Assembly (NCBI RefSeq): GCF_001646945.1 | Contig: NZ_LUTV01000004.1 | Coordinates: forward strand, 447,200 to 511,199 | Source of the DNA: Endozoicomonas ascidiicola | GTDB lineage: Bacteria; Pseudomonadota; Gammaproteobacteria; Pseudomonadales; Endozoicomonadaceae | Length of the DNA: 64,000 nucleotides | Direction: 5' to 3' | Part shown: positions 30,615-40,853 of the stretch, one piece after another | Numbering within the stretch: the first letter of the stretch is position 1 | Layout: each line of letters begins with the position of its first letter | Program-made: the position numbers and the translations under genes | The notes under the pieces: model-generated | The model's input: only the letters and a program-made list of their open reading frames with translations | What the model was told of the DNA's origin: nothing | Database searches by the model: none

Positions 30615-31064
30615 ATGAGCGATAGCGTGTACATGGAAATGGCCCACTCTCTGGCCAAACTGTCGAAATGTGTTCGCCTGCAGGTGGGTTGTCTGCTGGT
30701 GAAGGGTGGCCGTGTTCTCTCCACCGGAGTGAATGGTACGCCTTCCGGATACGTCAACTGTAATGATGCAGAGTATGAAGAACACCACACCTGGTCTTTG
30801 CGCCATGAAATTCATGCTGAATTAAACGCAGTTATTTGGGCTGCCAGGCTGGGAACCCCCATTGAAGGGGCAACGGCTTATGTGACCCATAGCCCCTGCG
30901 ACCAGTGTACTAAAAACCTTCTGGCCGCGGGCATAAAGCGCATTGTTTACGATATTCAATATGACCGAAATCCTCAGGAAGAGCTTTCTCAATTCTGCAG
31001 GGAGAATGGTGTGGCCATAGAGCAGGTGTCAATAGTTGCTAAAAACCCGGATGATTCCTTATAA
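30615..31064 (+). CDS. dCMP deaminase family protein
   Basis: A 149-residue zinc deaminase. The zinc and catalytic residues are intact: HAE in HEIHAELNAV and the PCxxC pair in SPCDQCTKNLL. Size and the CNDAEYEEHHTWSLRHEIHAE stretch fit the dCMP deaminase (ComEB, T4 Cd) group, which makes dUMP for thymidylate synthesis. The start is the ATG beginning MSDSVYMEMAHSL; a longer version would begin in the upstream terminator. It looks like a single gene with its own promoter. Confidence 0.85.
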   Translation: MSDSVYMEMAHSLAKLSKCVRLQVGCLLVKGGRVLSTGVNGTPSGYVNCNDAEYEEHHTWSLRHEIHAELNAVIWAARLGTPIEGATAYVTHSPCDQCTKNLLAAGIKRIVYDIQYDRNPQEELSQFCRENGVAIEQVSIVAKNPDDSL

Positions 31065-31118
31065 CATTTTCATTACTCAATATTTTTAATTAATTGGTTA
31101 ATATTCTTTTTCATTATT

Positions 31119-31369
31119 CCAGAGTCTATTAACTTTAATGAACATACTTAGGGTAGACATTAAGGAAGTTTCCTTGTGTCGCATGCATTTCAGAGGTTTC
31201 CCGATATCGGAATCAGTTGGCTCACCAGATATAAGACGTAGCTTTCGCCCCACATTTGTCTTTAAGTTGGCAGCCTCTTGCAGATTGAAATATCTGTAGC
31301 CCTTGGAAATAGTGGGTAAATCCTTCCTTAATGTCTACCCTAAGAATGAACATAACCAACAGACTCTGG
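31119..31369. repeat. 251-bp inverted-repeat (MITE-like) element
   Basis: The two ends are inverted copies of each other: outer CCAGAGTCT (31119 and, inverted, to 31369) and a perfect 21-base inner block starting CTTAGGGTAG (31147-31167, inverted at 31324-31344), with weaker match between. The 156 bases in the middle code for no transposase. No target duplication is evident. The right end is ten bases from the start codon of the next gene. It is probably a non-autonomous transposable element or the remains of an IS. Confidence 0.75.
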
Positions 31370-31379
31370 ATTAGCATTA

Positions 31380-33248
31380 ATGAATCTACAAAATAACATA
31401 ACAATCCAACATCAATCTTATAGCAACACGTCACCCACTACACCTCAATCCCTCAAAAAAGAGACTGCTACAAATCGTAGTGTTTCAACCAGCTCTGACA
31501 ACAAAGTAGATAGCAACAGCAGTAGCCCTTTGCTTGATAATACTAACAAAATTAACATATCAGACTGCGGACACGAGCTAAAAAAACTATTGCCTTATAA
31601 CTCTGCCAATAATCTAGAGGATATTCAACTACCAACTCAACATGATATAAGTGTACTTCGCGATTTACTTAATTCCATCGATGGCAGCAAGAAAGACAAA
31701 CAAGAAGCCTTGCAGAATTTAGCCAAAGTCGCGCTTAATGAAATTGCAGCCTTTGATAAAGCCGAAAATACCTGCCCGGGCACCTCTTTAGGAACAGGAA
31801 AACTTGCTTTAGAAATCATTTTATTTTCAAGCATGGCCGTGCTTGCAACCATCAATTTACTTGGAATCACGAAAGACGCTGATTTTAGTGATCCAGGTCT
31901 GGCACTGAGCAAACTCGCAGCACTTCCGGCAGCAATCGCACCTGGGGCCATGTATACTGGTAGTGCAATTGAAATTTATAAAAGATTCGAAAACTGGCTT
32001 GCTGAAAAAAAGGACAGTAATAATAAAAACTGCCTGGAAACATTAAGAGAAGGAGTTAAGAATTTTCGTAATATGCCTCTCAAAACCTTTCTTAAGAAAT
32101 GCGTCATATTTCCTTCAATGGCATTTGCAGCTCTAACCACAGTACTTGATGCGAAAAATGCAAAATCTGGTATAGAGGGTATTTTAAAAAACACCAATTT
32201 ATCGCCTGAAGCTCTTGATAAATTTGGCACGGCTGTCGGTGTCGGCAATGGTCTCGTGGAAGGCATGATGCCGTTAATTGTTATGCCAGAGCTCTTTAGA
32301 AGCCTTACCGCTCCAACACTGACCCTTTTGCATGGACGTAATCACAGCGATAAACAGCTTCAGAATATAAGCTGGCAAATCTCTGAAACTTTGAACAGAT
32401 CCATCACCCCTGAACAACTTGAGGATATTCTCACTGAAAGTATTGAAAGCATGCCACGATCAGAAAGACATAAGCTTAAATCGACCTTTCGAGCTATTGC
32501 AGGTAATTCAAATAATCTAGCCAGTGATCTGGTAAAACTCATTAGTGGTGACACCGTTGACAACACTAGAACAAACACATTAAAGGTAAGAAGTATTGCA
32601 TTGGCCAAAGTGTCCGTACAACTTACAGGCACATTTCTATGTATGTGGGTATTCGGCAGTGTATTTTCGGCCAGCCAAAAAATGAATTTCTATGAAGAAC
32701 AATTATCACAACTCAATATTTCTTCCGTCAATGGCACTATGAATGCCAATAATTTTACACTTACTCCCTACCCTGCATTGGATAATTTTGTTGATATCGG
32801 CTCCTATACGGCTCAAGGTGTTGCTCTTTCGTTATATATGTATGAATTTGGTGAATCAATACTGAATCTGATTATTAACTGCCTGCACGATCCTAAATCT
32901 CTTATACCCGAAAAAGATCGAACAAAGACGGCAGTCAGTATTTTGTTGGCCGCCGTTGGTGTTGGCTGCTACGGTTACATTGCAAGCGGAACAACCGGTA
33001 CTCTGATGGAAGTGCGCGAACTCGAAGCAGAGCACGGGATTGATACGCAATTTCTTCCCTCCGACTTTCAGACATCCGATATCCTTGTTATCCTCATGCT
33101 AGTTTCAGTACTGTTCAGAGGGGCTATTCGCGGAATAGGGACAATTGCAGATCGAATTCCCACCTCCAGTTGCTGTCTGTCTGAAGCCAATATAAGACCA
33201 ATTGAGGATGGTGAAGTAGTCAGTAGTATCAAACAAACAACTGACTGA
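31380..33248 (+). CDS. Unrecognised eight-TM membrane protein
   Basis: A 622-residue protein I do not recognise. Residues 1-60 are rich in Ser, Thr, Asn and Gln and have no signal peptide. Eight hydrophobic helices follow in two groups: about 142-163, 175-199, 238-256, 283-303, then 409-431, 470-497, 515-536, 566-588. Both halves have the same order (helix, short loop, long helix ending in an acidic/aromatic stretch, charged loop, two helices), suggesting an internal duplication. Between the halves lies a 100-residue soluble segment with SITPEQLEDILTESIES. The coding sequence is AT-richer than its neighbours. The only ribosome-site-like GGA (31368-31370) is formed at the end of the inverted-repeat element. 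A secreted effector or a lineage-specific membrane protein are both possible. Confidence 0.8.
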   Translation: MNLQNNITIQHQSYSNTSPTTPQSLKKETATNRSVSTSSDNKVDSNSSSPLLDNTNKINISDCGHELKKLLPYNSANNLEDIQLPTQHDISVLRDLLNSIDGSKKDKQEALQNLAKVALNEIAAFDKAENTCPGTSLGTGKLALEIILFSSMAVLATINLLGITKDADFSDPGLALSKLAALPAAIAPGAMYTGSAIEIYKRFENWLAEKKDSNNKNCLETLREGVKNFRNMPLKTFLKKCVIFPSMAFAALTTVLDAKNAKSGIEGILKNTNLSPEALDKFGTAVGVGNGLVEGMMPLIVMPELFRSLTAPTLTLLHGRNHSDKQLQNISWQISETLNRSITPEQLEDILTESIESMPRSERHKLKSTFRAIAGNSNNLASDLVKLISGDTVDNTRTNTLKVRSIALAKVSVQLTGTFLCMWVFGSVFSASQKMNFYEEQLSQLNISSVNGTMNANNFTLTPYPALDNFVDIGSYTAQGVALSLYMYEFGESILNLIINCLHDPKSLIPEKDRTKTAVSILLAAVGVGCYGYIASGTTGTLMEVRELEAEHGIDTQFLPSDFQTSDILVILMLVSVLFRGAIRGIGTIADRIPTSSCCLSEANIRPIEDGEVVSSIKQTTD

Positions 33249-33440
33249 CACAAAAAATTCAATCTCTGAGGAAGAAGAGGCGACTACAAGGTTATAGCCA
33301 GCCTAGTTTTGAACCTTTGAAATAGATTAATTCCCCGGGGCTTTTGTCCATAACCACCAGTAACCATGGGTACTGAATTAGTGCTCTTTCACCCCTTCTG
33401 ATACCATAGCGTACCAACAATAACTATTGGTTCGCTATCG

Positions 33441-36400
33441 ATGCTTCAAGCAACCCCAACACAGAAAACAGCTTTATCGAACTTAAAACAGCAGCTGGAA
33501 AACCGCATTCTGATTCTTGATGGCGCCATGGGAACCATGATCCAAGGCTACAAGCTCAGCGAAGAAGACTACCGGGGCAAACGTTTTACCAATCACCCCT
33601 GCGATGTCAAAGGTAATAACGACCTGCTGGTATTAACGCAGCCTGACATTATTCAGCAGATTCACCGGGAATACTTAGAAGCCGGCGCAGATATTCTTGA
33701 AACCAACACGTTTAACTCCACCACCATTGCCATGGCGGATTACCAGATGGAATCTCTGGTGCCGGAAATCAACCGTGAAGCCGCACGACTTGCCCGGGAA
33801 GTGGCGGATGAATTTACTCGCAATAATCCAGATCACCCCCGCTTTGTTGCCGGTGTTCTTGGCCCAACCAACAGAACAGCCTCTATTTCACCGGACGTGA
33901 ACAATCCGGGATACCGCAACACCAACTTCAATGAACTGGTTACAGCCTATCAGGAAGCAACTATCGCACTGATTGAAGGCGGTATAGACATTCTGTTGAT
34001 TGAAACCATTTTTGATACCTTAAACGCCAAAGCCGCTATCTTTGCGGTGCGAGATCTTTTTGATCGGCTGGGTTTTAGCTTACCGATTATGATTTCCGGC
34101 ACCATTACAGACGCCTCTGGTCGTACATTATCAGGTCAAACAACGGAAGCCTTCTGGAACTCCATAGAACATGCACAGCCAATTTCCGTCGGCTTAAACT
34201 GTGCGCTCGGGGCTTCCGAACTGCGTCCACATCTGGAAGACCTCTCAAACTGCGCAAATACCTTTGTCAGCGCCCACCCCAATGCCGGCCTGCCCAATGC
34301 CTTTGGTGAATACGATCAGACGCCGGACGAAATGGCAGAGATTGTCGGTGAGTTTGCGGAATCCGGACTGGTTAATATTATTGGTGGCTGCTGTGGTACG
34401 TCCCCTGCACATATCAAAGCCATTGCAGACAAAATGGCGACCATTGCTGGTCGTAAAGTTCCTGAAATCCCTGTTGCCTGTCGTTTAAGTGGCCTCGAGC
34501 CCTTTAACATTGATCAAAACTCATTGTTCGTCAACGTAGGTGAGCGTTGTAATGTCACCGGCTCCGCCCGCTTCAAACGACTGGTCATCGAAGAAGATTA
34601 CGACACGGCTCTGGAAGTCGCCCTGAATCAGGTGGAAAACGGCGCTCAGGTCATCGACATCAATATGGATGAAGGGATGCTCGATGCCAAAAAGGCCATG
34701 GTCACCTTTTTGAATCTGATTGCTTCTGAACCGGATATTTCCAGAGTCCCCATCATGGTGGATTCCTCCAAGTGGGATGTGATTGAAGCAGGTCTGCAAT
34801 GCATTCAAGGCAAAGGCATTGTTAATTCCATCAGCATGAAAGAAGGCGAAGACGCCTTTCGTCAGCACGCCCGCCTTTGCCGGAATTACGGTGCGGCGGT
34901 GGTGGTTATGGCCTTTGATGAAACCGGTCAGGCGGATACCGAAGCTCGAAAAATTGAAATTTGCCAGCGCTCCTATGACATTCTGGTTAACGACATTGGT
35001 TTTCCACCTCAGGATATTATTTTTGATCCAAACATCTTTGCCGTTGCCACTGGTATTGATGAACATAATAACTACGCCGTGGATTTTATTAATGCCTCGA
35101 CGTATATCCGGGATAACCTGCCCCACGCTTTAAGTTCCGGTGGCGTCAGTAACGTTTCCTTTTCCTTTAGAGGCAATAACCCCGTTCGTGAAGCCATTCA
35201 TGCGGTTTTCCTTTATCACGCTATTAAAGCCGGCCTGACCATGGGCATCGTGAATGCCGGCCAGCTGGAGATTTACGAAGAGATTCCCCGTGAGCTTCGT
35301 GACAAGGTAGAGGACGTCATTCTAAACCGTTCTGACGAAGGCACCGAAGCACTGCTAGCTATTGCAGATCAATATCGTGAAGGCGGTTCTTCCGTTAAAA
35401 AAGAAGAAGATCTTGCATGGCGTGAATGGCCTGTCAGCAAACGACTGGAACATTCTCTGGTTAAAGGTATTACCTCCTATATTCTTGACGATACTGAAGC
35501 TGCTCGATTGGAAGCCAACCGCCCAATCGAAGTGATTGAAGGGCCGTTAATGGACGGCATGAACGTAGTAGGCGATCTATTTGGCGCCGGTAAAATGTTC
35601 CTGCCTCAGGTGGTTAAAAGCGCCCGCGTCATGAAGCAGGCAGTGGCGCACCTGATTCCATTTATTGAAGAGGAAAAAGGCGGCATCAGTCGTTCAAATG
35701 GCAAGATTTTAATGGCCACCGTAAAAGGCGATGTACACGACATTGGTAAAAATATTGTCGGTGTCGTGCTGGCCTGTAACAACTTTGAGGTGGTGGACCT
35801 TGGGGTTATGGTGTCCTGTGACACTATTTTAAAAACCGCCATAGAAGAGAACGTTGATATCATCGGGTTGAGCGGATTGATCACTCCATCCCTTGATGAA
35901 ATGGTTCATGTGGCCAGCGAAATGCAGCGCTTGAATATCGAAATTCCATTAATGATTGGCGGTGCAACTACGTCACGAGCTCATACCGCTGTAAAAATTG
36001 AGCCTCAGTTTCAGAATGACCTTGCCATTTACGTAACCGATGCTTCCCGCAGTGTTGGCATTTCGACCCGATTGATGAGCGACACTCTCAAGACAGAGCT
36101 AGTCACTGAAACCCGCAGTGAATACGAAAAAATTCGCATCCGCTACGCAAAGCGGAACAATAAAAGAGCACTGCTCAGTTATGAAGAGGCACTGGATAAT
36201 GCCTTTACGCCTAACTGGAAAAACTATGTACCACCAGTGCCTGCTTTTACCGGTGTAAAAACCTTCGAGGACTTCCCTCTATCCGAACTGGTGGACTACA
36301 TTGACTGGACGCCCTTCTTTATGACGTGGGATCTTGCGGGCAAATATCCAAAAATCCTCCAGGATGAAGTGGTGGGTGAAGCGGCCACCAGTCTTTACCA

Positions 36401-37148
36401 CGATGCCCGGGAGATGCTTGATAAACTGGTTAATGACAAGCTGATTGGTGCTCGAGCGGTGATTGGTTTCTGGCCAGCAAACCAGGTCAACCGTGATGAC
36501 CTTGCCGTCTATCAAGATGAGAGCCGTGAAGACGTCGTGTGTCATCTACATCATTTGCGTCAGCAGGCTCCAAAGCCTGAAGATAAACCCAACTACAGCC
36601 TTGCAGATTTTGTTGCACCGGAATCCACCGGATTGAAGGATTATGTGGGCGGGTTTATCGTCACTGCCGGTATTGGTGCGGATGAACTGGCTAAGCAGTA
36701 CGAAGATGCCGGTGACGATTACAACAGCATTATGGTGAAAGCACTGGCGGATCGTTTTGCCGAAGCCTTTGCTGAATACATGCACGAAAAAGTCCGGAAA
36801 GACTATTGGGGCTACGCATCCGATGAAACACTGAGTAATGAAGAACTGATCAAAGAGAAGTATGCAGGTATTCGCCCGGCCCCGGGTTACCCTGCCTGCC
36901 CGGATCATACGGAGAAAGAAACGCTCTTTACGTTGTTGAAAGGGGAAGAAAACAGCGGCGTTTCCCTCACTGAGCATTTTGCCATGCTGCCTGCAGCCAG
37001 TGTCAGCGGTTGGTACTTTTCTCACCCGGAAGCCAAGTACTTTGGTCTGGGAAAGATTGATCAAACACAGCTGGAGCCCTACGCAGAGCGTAAAAGCTGG
37101 TCTGTTGACAAGGCAGTTCGCTGGTTACGGCCCAATCTGGCAGACTAA
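33441..37148 (+). CDS. metH: Cobalamin-dependent methionine synthase
   Basis: A 1235-residue modular enzyme transferring methyl from methyltetrahydrofolate to homocysteine. The homocysteine domain starts with [19 protein letters not shown], with zinc cysteines in GLNCALG (about 253) and GGCCGTSP (about 315-316); the folate domain begins near [13 protein letters not shown] (about 357); the B12 domain has [15 protein letters not shown] with the cobalt-ligand histidine near 765; the SAM-dependent reactivation domain fills the C-terminus ([12 protein letters not shown]). Length and all four modules agree with E. coli. The 190 bases upstream show no B12 riboswitch. Confidence 0.98.
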   Translation: MLQATPTQKTALSNLKQQLENRILILDGAMGTMIQGYKLSEEDYRGKRFTNHPCDVKGNNDLLVLTQPDIIQQIHREYLEAGADILETNTFNSTTIAMADYQMESLVPEINREAARLAREVADEFTRNNPDHPRFVAGVLGPTNRTASISPDVNNPGYRNTNFNELVTAYQEATIALIEGGIDILLIETIFDTLNAKAAIFAVRDLFDRLGFSLPIMISGTITDASGRTLSGQTTEAFWNSIEHAQPISVGLNCALGASELRPHLEDLSNCANTFVSAHPNAGLPNAFGEYDQTPDEMAEIVGEFAESGLVNIIGGCCGTSPAHIKAIADKMATIAGRKVPEIPVACRLSGLEPFNIDQNSLFVNVGERCNVTGSARFKRLVIEEDYDTALEVALNQVENGAQVIDINMDEGMLDAKKAMVTFLNLIASEPDISRVPIMVDSSKWDVIEAGLQCIQGKGIVNSISMKEGEDAFRQHARLCRNYGAAVVVMAFDETGQADTEARKIEICQRSYDILVNDIGFPPQDIIFDPNIFAVATGIDEHNNYAVDFINASTYIRDNLPHALSSGGVSNVSFSFRGNNPVREAIHAVFLYHAIKAGLTMGIVNAGQLEIYEEIPRELRDKVEDVILNRSDEGTEALLAIADQYREGGSSVKKEEDLAWREWPVSKRLEHSLVKGITSYILDDTEAARLEANRPIEVIEGPLMDGMNVVGDLFGAGKMFLPQVVKSARVMKQAVAHLIPFIEEEKGGISRSNGKILMATVKGDVHDIGKNIVGVVLACNNFEVVDLGVMVSCDTILKTAIEENVDIIGLSGLITPSLDEMVHVASEMQRLNIEIPLMIGGATTSRAHTAVKIEPQFQNDLAIYVTDASRSVGISTRLMSDTLKTELVTETRSEYEKIRIRYAKRNNKRALLSYEEALDNAFTPNWKNYVPPVPAFTGVKTFEDFPLSELVDYIDWTPFFMTWDLAGKYPKILQDEVVGEAATSLYHDAREMLDKLVNDKLIGARAVIGFWPANQVNRDDLAVYQDESREDVVCHLHHLRQQAPKPEDKPNYSLADFVAPESTGLKDYVGGFIVTAGIGADELAKQYEDAGDDYNSIMVKALADRFAEAFAEYMHEKVRKDYWGYASDETLSNEELIKEKYAGIRPAPGYPACPDHTEKETLFTLLKGEENSGVSLTEHFAMLPAASVSGWYFSHPEAKYFGLGKIDQTQLEPYAERKSWSVDKAVRWLRPNLAD

Positions 37149-37156
37149 TGTCCTCA

Positions 37157-37182
37157 GGGGCAAGCACTCTGCCCCGCTTATT
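37157..37182 (+). terminator. Possible terminator after metH
   Basis: GGGGCA and TGCCCC pair around a seven-base loop and are followed by GCTTATTTT. The stem is short and the T-run is interrupted, so this is tentative; it lies nine bases past the metH stop. Confidence 0.4.
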
Positions 37183-37277
37183 TTCAGAGAATGACGACCA
37201 AACTGAAACCAATCCTCCATTTTCTTATCTAAACCTCTTCACCAACGCTTATCAGCTATTAGCAGTTCGGAGTCAGT

Positions 37278-38603
37278 TTGAAACACAGGCTAACCACCAT
37301 CATCAAATTGGGATTGCCCATCATGCTGGCCATGCTCTCTCAAAGCATGACCAATCTGGCAGATACGGCGTTAGTGGGTCCCCTTGGTGAAGCCTCCCTG
37401 GCTGCCGTGGGTGCCGGCAGTTATGCCAATTTTGTTGCATTATCCTTACTGGCTGGCCTTTCTGCCGGGATTCAAGCTCAGGTAGCTCGAAGAGATGGCG
37501 CCGGGCGAACAGCAGAATGCATTGTCCCGATCAATCATGGATTATTACTTTCAGTGTTATTTGCACTGCCATTGAGTCTGCTATTAGCCTTAGCTGCCCC
37601 CTGGTTACTGAATCTGATCTATCACTCCGACACCGCTTCCTTCACCAACGATGCCATTGCTTACTTTCAGATACGTGTATTGTCACTGCCTGCGGCGGCG
37701 ATGATCTTGTCATTTCGGGGGTTCTGGAATGGCGCGGGTCAACCCAGATCATTTCTTTATCTTTTGGTGATCACTCATATCAGCAATGTCGTGATCAGCT
37801 ATTTGCTGATCTACGGAAAGTTTGGCTTACCGGCATTAGGCGTTAAAGGGGCCGCATTAGGAACTCTAATTTCGATGTACCTTTGCGCCCTCCTTAACTT
37901 CATCAAGGTAAAGCAACAAACAAAAGCCAGTGGCTTATTATCGCAATGGGGCAACCTGTCATCCTTTAAACGACTGATGCAACTGATCATCCCCGACTCA
38001 CTGCAGCAAACCTTATTCGCTTTGGGAATGATGCTGCTGTTCGCTATGGTTGCCAAAATGGGGACATCCGCCATGGCGGTGGCCCATGTATTGATGAATA
38101 TTTCGTTGGTATTGATCCTGCCCGGACTCGGACTGGGGATGGCTGCTAATACACTGGTCAGCAAAAGTCTTGGCGCTCAAGAACCTGAACGAGCATGGCA
38201 ATGGGGACAGGAAACCATGTATACCGCTTCTGCCAGCCTGCTTCTGCTCAGCCTGCCATTACTGCTGATGCCTGAGACAGTGCTTGCTCTCTTTCTGCAT
38301 AATCCGGCATTAGTTCAACTTGGTAAAATTCCGCTGCAACTGACCGGCATCGGATTAATACTGGACGCGCCCTCTCTGGTTTTTATTCAGGCATTACTGG
38401 GCGCTGGTGCTAATCGGGTGGTTTTATACATTCGTTTCTTATTGCAATGGTTACTACTACTGCCCGTCTGTTGGCTGATTGGGCCAGAGCTGGGGCTGGG
38501 ACTGACCGCCTTTTGGGCAGTCACCACTATTCAACGGTTAATCAGTTCCATCAGTTTTATGGCTGTATGGAATGCCCGAAAGTGGAGCCGGATTTCGATC
38601 TGA
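37278..38603 (+). CDS. MATE family efflux transporter
   Basis: A 441-residue, twelve-helix exporter. The N-terminal LGLPIMLAMLSQSMTNLADT and the repeat GLPALGVKGAALGT match the MATE family (NorM/DinF), which exports cationic drugs or metabolites with Na+ or H+. The start is a TTG with GGAG five bases before it. It is 129 bases after metH and ends one base before the convergent lipoprotein gene. The substrate is unknown. Confidence 0.88.
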   Translation: MKHRLTTIIKLGLPIMLAMLSQSMTNLADTALVGPLGEASLAAVGAGSYANFVALSLLAGLSAGIQAQVARRDGAGRTAECIVPINHGLLLSVLFALPLSLLLALAAPWLLNLIYHSDTASFTNDAIAYFQIRVLSLPAAAMILSFRGFWNGAGQPRSFLYLLVITHISNVVISYLLIYGKFGLPALGVKGAALGTLISMYLCALLNFIKVKQQTKASGLLSQWGNLSSFKRLMQLIIPDSLQQTLFALGMMLLFAMVAKMGTSAMAVAHVLMNISLVLILPGLGLGMAANTLVSKSLGAQEPERAWQWGQETMYTASASLLLLSLPLLLMPETVLALFLHNPALVQLGKIPLQLTGIGLILDAPSLVFIQALLGAGANRVVLYIRFLLQWLLLLPVCWLIGPELGLGLTAFWAVTTIQRLISSISFMAVWNARKWSRISI

Positions 38604-38604
38604 T

Positions 38605-38988
38605 TCAAGACTTATAAATATCGAGAATGATATTACAGGAATCGGTATTCAGTGATTTATCACAGGTAATGACCACCGCTGATTCGCAGGTTTGAACCAC
38701 ACCTGAGTACATAATTGCGCGAACATCATCGGTCATTGCGGAACTGTCTTGAAAACCAGCATTGCGTACCAACTCTTCATGGGTATTATTAACGCAACGC
38801 TCATAGGCTTTCTGTACCACAAGATTATCGGAAAGTAGCGGAATTTCATCGATAACAACGCTGGACTCAACCTGCCCACAACCGCTCATGACGAGAGCCA
38901 GAAAACCTGGGAGTACAAAACGAAGCAACGAGGAATCAATAAATCGAAAGTGACACAGACTAAAAGCAACGGTGATTCTTTTTATCAT
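38605..38988 (-). CDS. Putative small lipoprotein
   Basis: About 127 residues as given. A lipobox-like LALVMSGC follows a hydrophobic stretch (RFVLPGFLALVMSG), and the rest is soluble with four further cysteines (in YERCVNN, VQTCES, VITCDKS and DSCNII), perhaps two disulfides. The start is uncertain: the ATG at 38988 would leave about 35 residues before the cysteine, while a TTG at LLRFV would give a typical short signal. I recognise no family. It is convergent with the MATE gene. Confidence 0.55.
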   Translation of the reverse strand: MIKRITVAFSLCHFRFIDSSLLRFVLPGFLALVMSGCGQVESSVVIDEIPLLSDNLVVQKAYERCVNNTHEELVRNAGFQDSSAMTDDVRAIMYSGVVQTCESAVVITCDKSLNTDSCNIILDIYKS

Positions 38989-39032
38989 TATTATATGTCT
39001 CACGGTTTACCAAGCGGTTTCTTTTGCCCATT

Positions 39033-39192
39033 AAGTACCCGGCCATATGGAATCGAAATTTCTGGCTTGCTGATCAGGTTCTCTGCAAGGCGCAACGCCG
39101 GGAGCATAGCGAGCTATGTGACCAGAGTTGCAACGCAGTCAGAGAGCCTGATCAATGAGTCAGAAAATATGATTTCATATGGTTGGGTACTT
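39033..39192. repeat. 160-bp inverted-repeat element, family 3
   Basis: Outer ends are inverted copies: AAGTACCCGGCCATATGGAA at the left against AAGTACCCAACCATATGAAA read from the right, continuing through CTGATCAGGTTCTCTGC / TTGATCAGGCTCTCTGAC. The centre holds GGAGCATAGCGAGCTATGTG, itself a small palindrome. No coding capacity. It is a MITE-like repeat lying between the lipoprotein gene and the symporter. Confidence 0.78.
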
Positions 39193-39418
39193 ATCCTTGG
39201 GCTAATATCCTTACTTAGCAGAACGCTGAAACCGTCACGAATACTAACAGTTTAAATAACAATCAACATCAAAGTCGGTCACAAATCTTACAGACAGTTA
39301 CATCTCGCCATTCTCATCGTGAAATAAAAAAATAAATAAACGAGTTAAAACATCTACTTTTTATTATTGAAACCATGAAATGCCCCGTGACCAAGTAGAT
39401 GCAACCAAAGAATAATCA

Positions 39419-40798
39419 ATGATCACCATCATAATTTTTGCCATCCCCATACTGTTTATCCTTATCAGCGTTAAACAAATAAAAACTGTGCAAAGTTTCA
39501 AAAGCTTTGCCCTTAGCCAGAATTCATTTGGCACCTTTGGTATGTATTGCACCATGCTTGCCAGTGGTGTGGGCGCCGGTGTCATTCTCGGCAATGCAGA
39601 AAAATCCTATGTTGGCGCCTGGGAATACCCTTTGGGATGTCTGGGGTTTGCCGTTCAGCTGCTGGTTGTTGCTTGTCTCGCGCCGAGGATCTACCAATGG
39701 CGACATTGTCTCTCCACGGGGGAAATATTAGGTAAAACGTATTCAGGCAGTGACGTACGATTGATCAGTGGTTTTATCTGGATATTGTTTTGTACCGGTA
39801 TCGTCACCGCTCAAGTGCTCGCTGTGGAGCGGGTGGTTGCCATGATCATTCCAACCTGGCAGTTCGAAGCTGCGCTGGTTCTGACCGCCAGCGTGATTAT
39901 TTATAGTTGTTTGGGTGGCGTATATTCGGTGGTGTATACCGATGTTATCCAATCGTTAGTTTTATTAATGGCATTAACCGCTCTGGGTGCCTGGGGCGTT
40001 TACCACCTCAATACAACCAATCCAGACTGGTTTATTTCAGCACCAAACACCGTCATCCAAAGAACTCGTTCAGAGGCCTTCAGTTCAATTCCTCTCATTT
40101 TTCTGGGGTTTATTTTTGGTGATGCTCTGATTCCAATTACCATTCAACGGGTCACTATGTCTCGAAGTTATCAGCAATCTCAAAGAGCATTAGTCCTGAC
40201 CGCCTTCGTCGTTGTTCTCGTTGTCGCCCTGTCAGCACTTCTCGGGTTCACTGCTTTCACTATGGAGCCAGATCAGATCGGAAACAAAACCTTCAGCATC
40301 CTTATAGAGGCGATGCCTTTCTGGTTAAAACTGCTGGCAATAGCCGGTTTACTGGCTGCGGTTATGTCTTCCTGCGACAGTTATCTGAACACCGCTGCCA
40401 TCGCGTTTGCTAATGATATTATGCCCGCATTCAAACAAAATTTAACGGAGAAACGTCAGTTATTCCTTGGCCGAGCAGCAACACTGGTCATCGGCAGTAT
40501 GGCGTTCATGATAGCAATCAATACTAATGATATTCTGGATGTGCTGTTAGGGACGTTCGAAATCTGGGCGCCCACCATTCTCCCCCCTCTTTTTGTAGCC
40601 CTATTCATTCATCAACTGCCAAAGCGTCACTTTTATCTTCCCTGCTTGGCCGGCCTGATCAGTCTTATCTTATGGAAACAATGGGCGCCTGAGCATATCA
40701 ATACCGCCGGTGGGTTAATTGCTGGCCTTGCCGGAAACTTATTTTGTACAATGGCGCTGCTCAAATTCACCAATAATAAAACCAATTCCACTCACTGA
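39419..40798 (+). CDS. Sodium:solute symporter family protein
   Basis: A 459-residue SSS/SSF-family transporter with about twelve to thirteen membrane helices. Seen: GTFGMYCTMLASGVGAGVIL in helix 1-2, the YSCLGGVYSVVYTDVIQSL stretch typical of SSF helix 5, and the GLLAAVMSSCDSYLNTAAIA stretch that contributes to the Na2 site. It imports a small solute with Na+; proline, pantothenate or a related compound cannot be told apart here. The 226 bases between the inverted-repeat element and this gene show only AT-rich sequence. Confidence 0.85.
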   Translation: MITIIIFAIPILFILISVKQIKTVQSFKSFALSQNSFGTFGMYCTMLASGVGAGVILGNAEKSYVGAWEYPLGCLGFAVQLLVVACLAPRIYQWRHCLSTGEILGKTYSGSDVRLISGFIWILFCTGIVTAQVLAVERVVAMIIPTWQFEAALVLTASVIIYSCLGGVYSVVYTDVIQSLVLLMALTALGAWGVYHLNTTNPDWFISAPNTVIQRTRSEAFSSIPLIFLGFIFGDALIPITIQRVTMSRSYQQSQRALVLTAFVVVLVVALSALLGFTAFTMEPDQIGNKTFSILIEAMPFWLKLLAIAGLLAAVMSSCDSYLNTAAIAFANDIMPAFKQNLTEKRQLFLGRAATLVIGSMAFMIAINTNDILDVLLGTFEIWAPTILPPLFVALFIHQLPKRHFYLPCLAGLISLILWKQWAPEHINTAGGLIAGLAGNLFCTMALLKFTNNKTNSTH

Positions 40799-40853
40799 TG
40801 TCTAATCTCTCGTATTTATTGGATTCCATCATTCCTAAAGGTAATAACCAGCC

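Noticed and set aside
31222-31434. A 70-codon minus-strand frame inside the 251-bp element
   Set aside because: It has no transposase motif and runs into the start of the orphan gene antisense; it could be a decayed transposase scrap but cannot be supported.
31380-33248. Type III secretion locus around the eight-TM protein
   Set aside because: No secretion, chaperone or regulator genes of that kind lie in the neighbourhood; the effector idea rests only on the N-terminal composition.
33249-33440. A cobalamin or SAM riboswitch in front of metH
   Set aside because: Only 190 bases are available and neither the B12-box nor the SAM-I core could be recognised.
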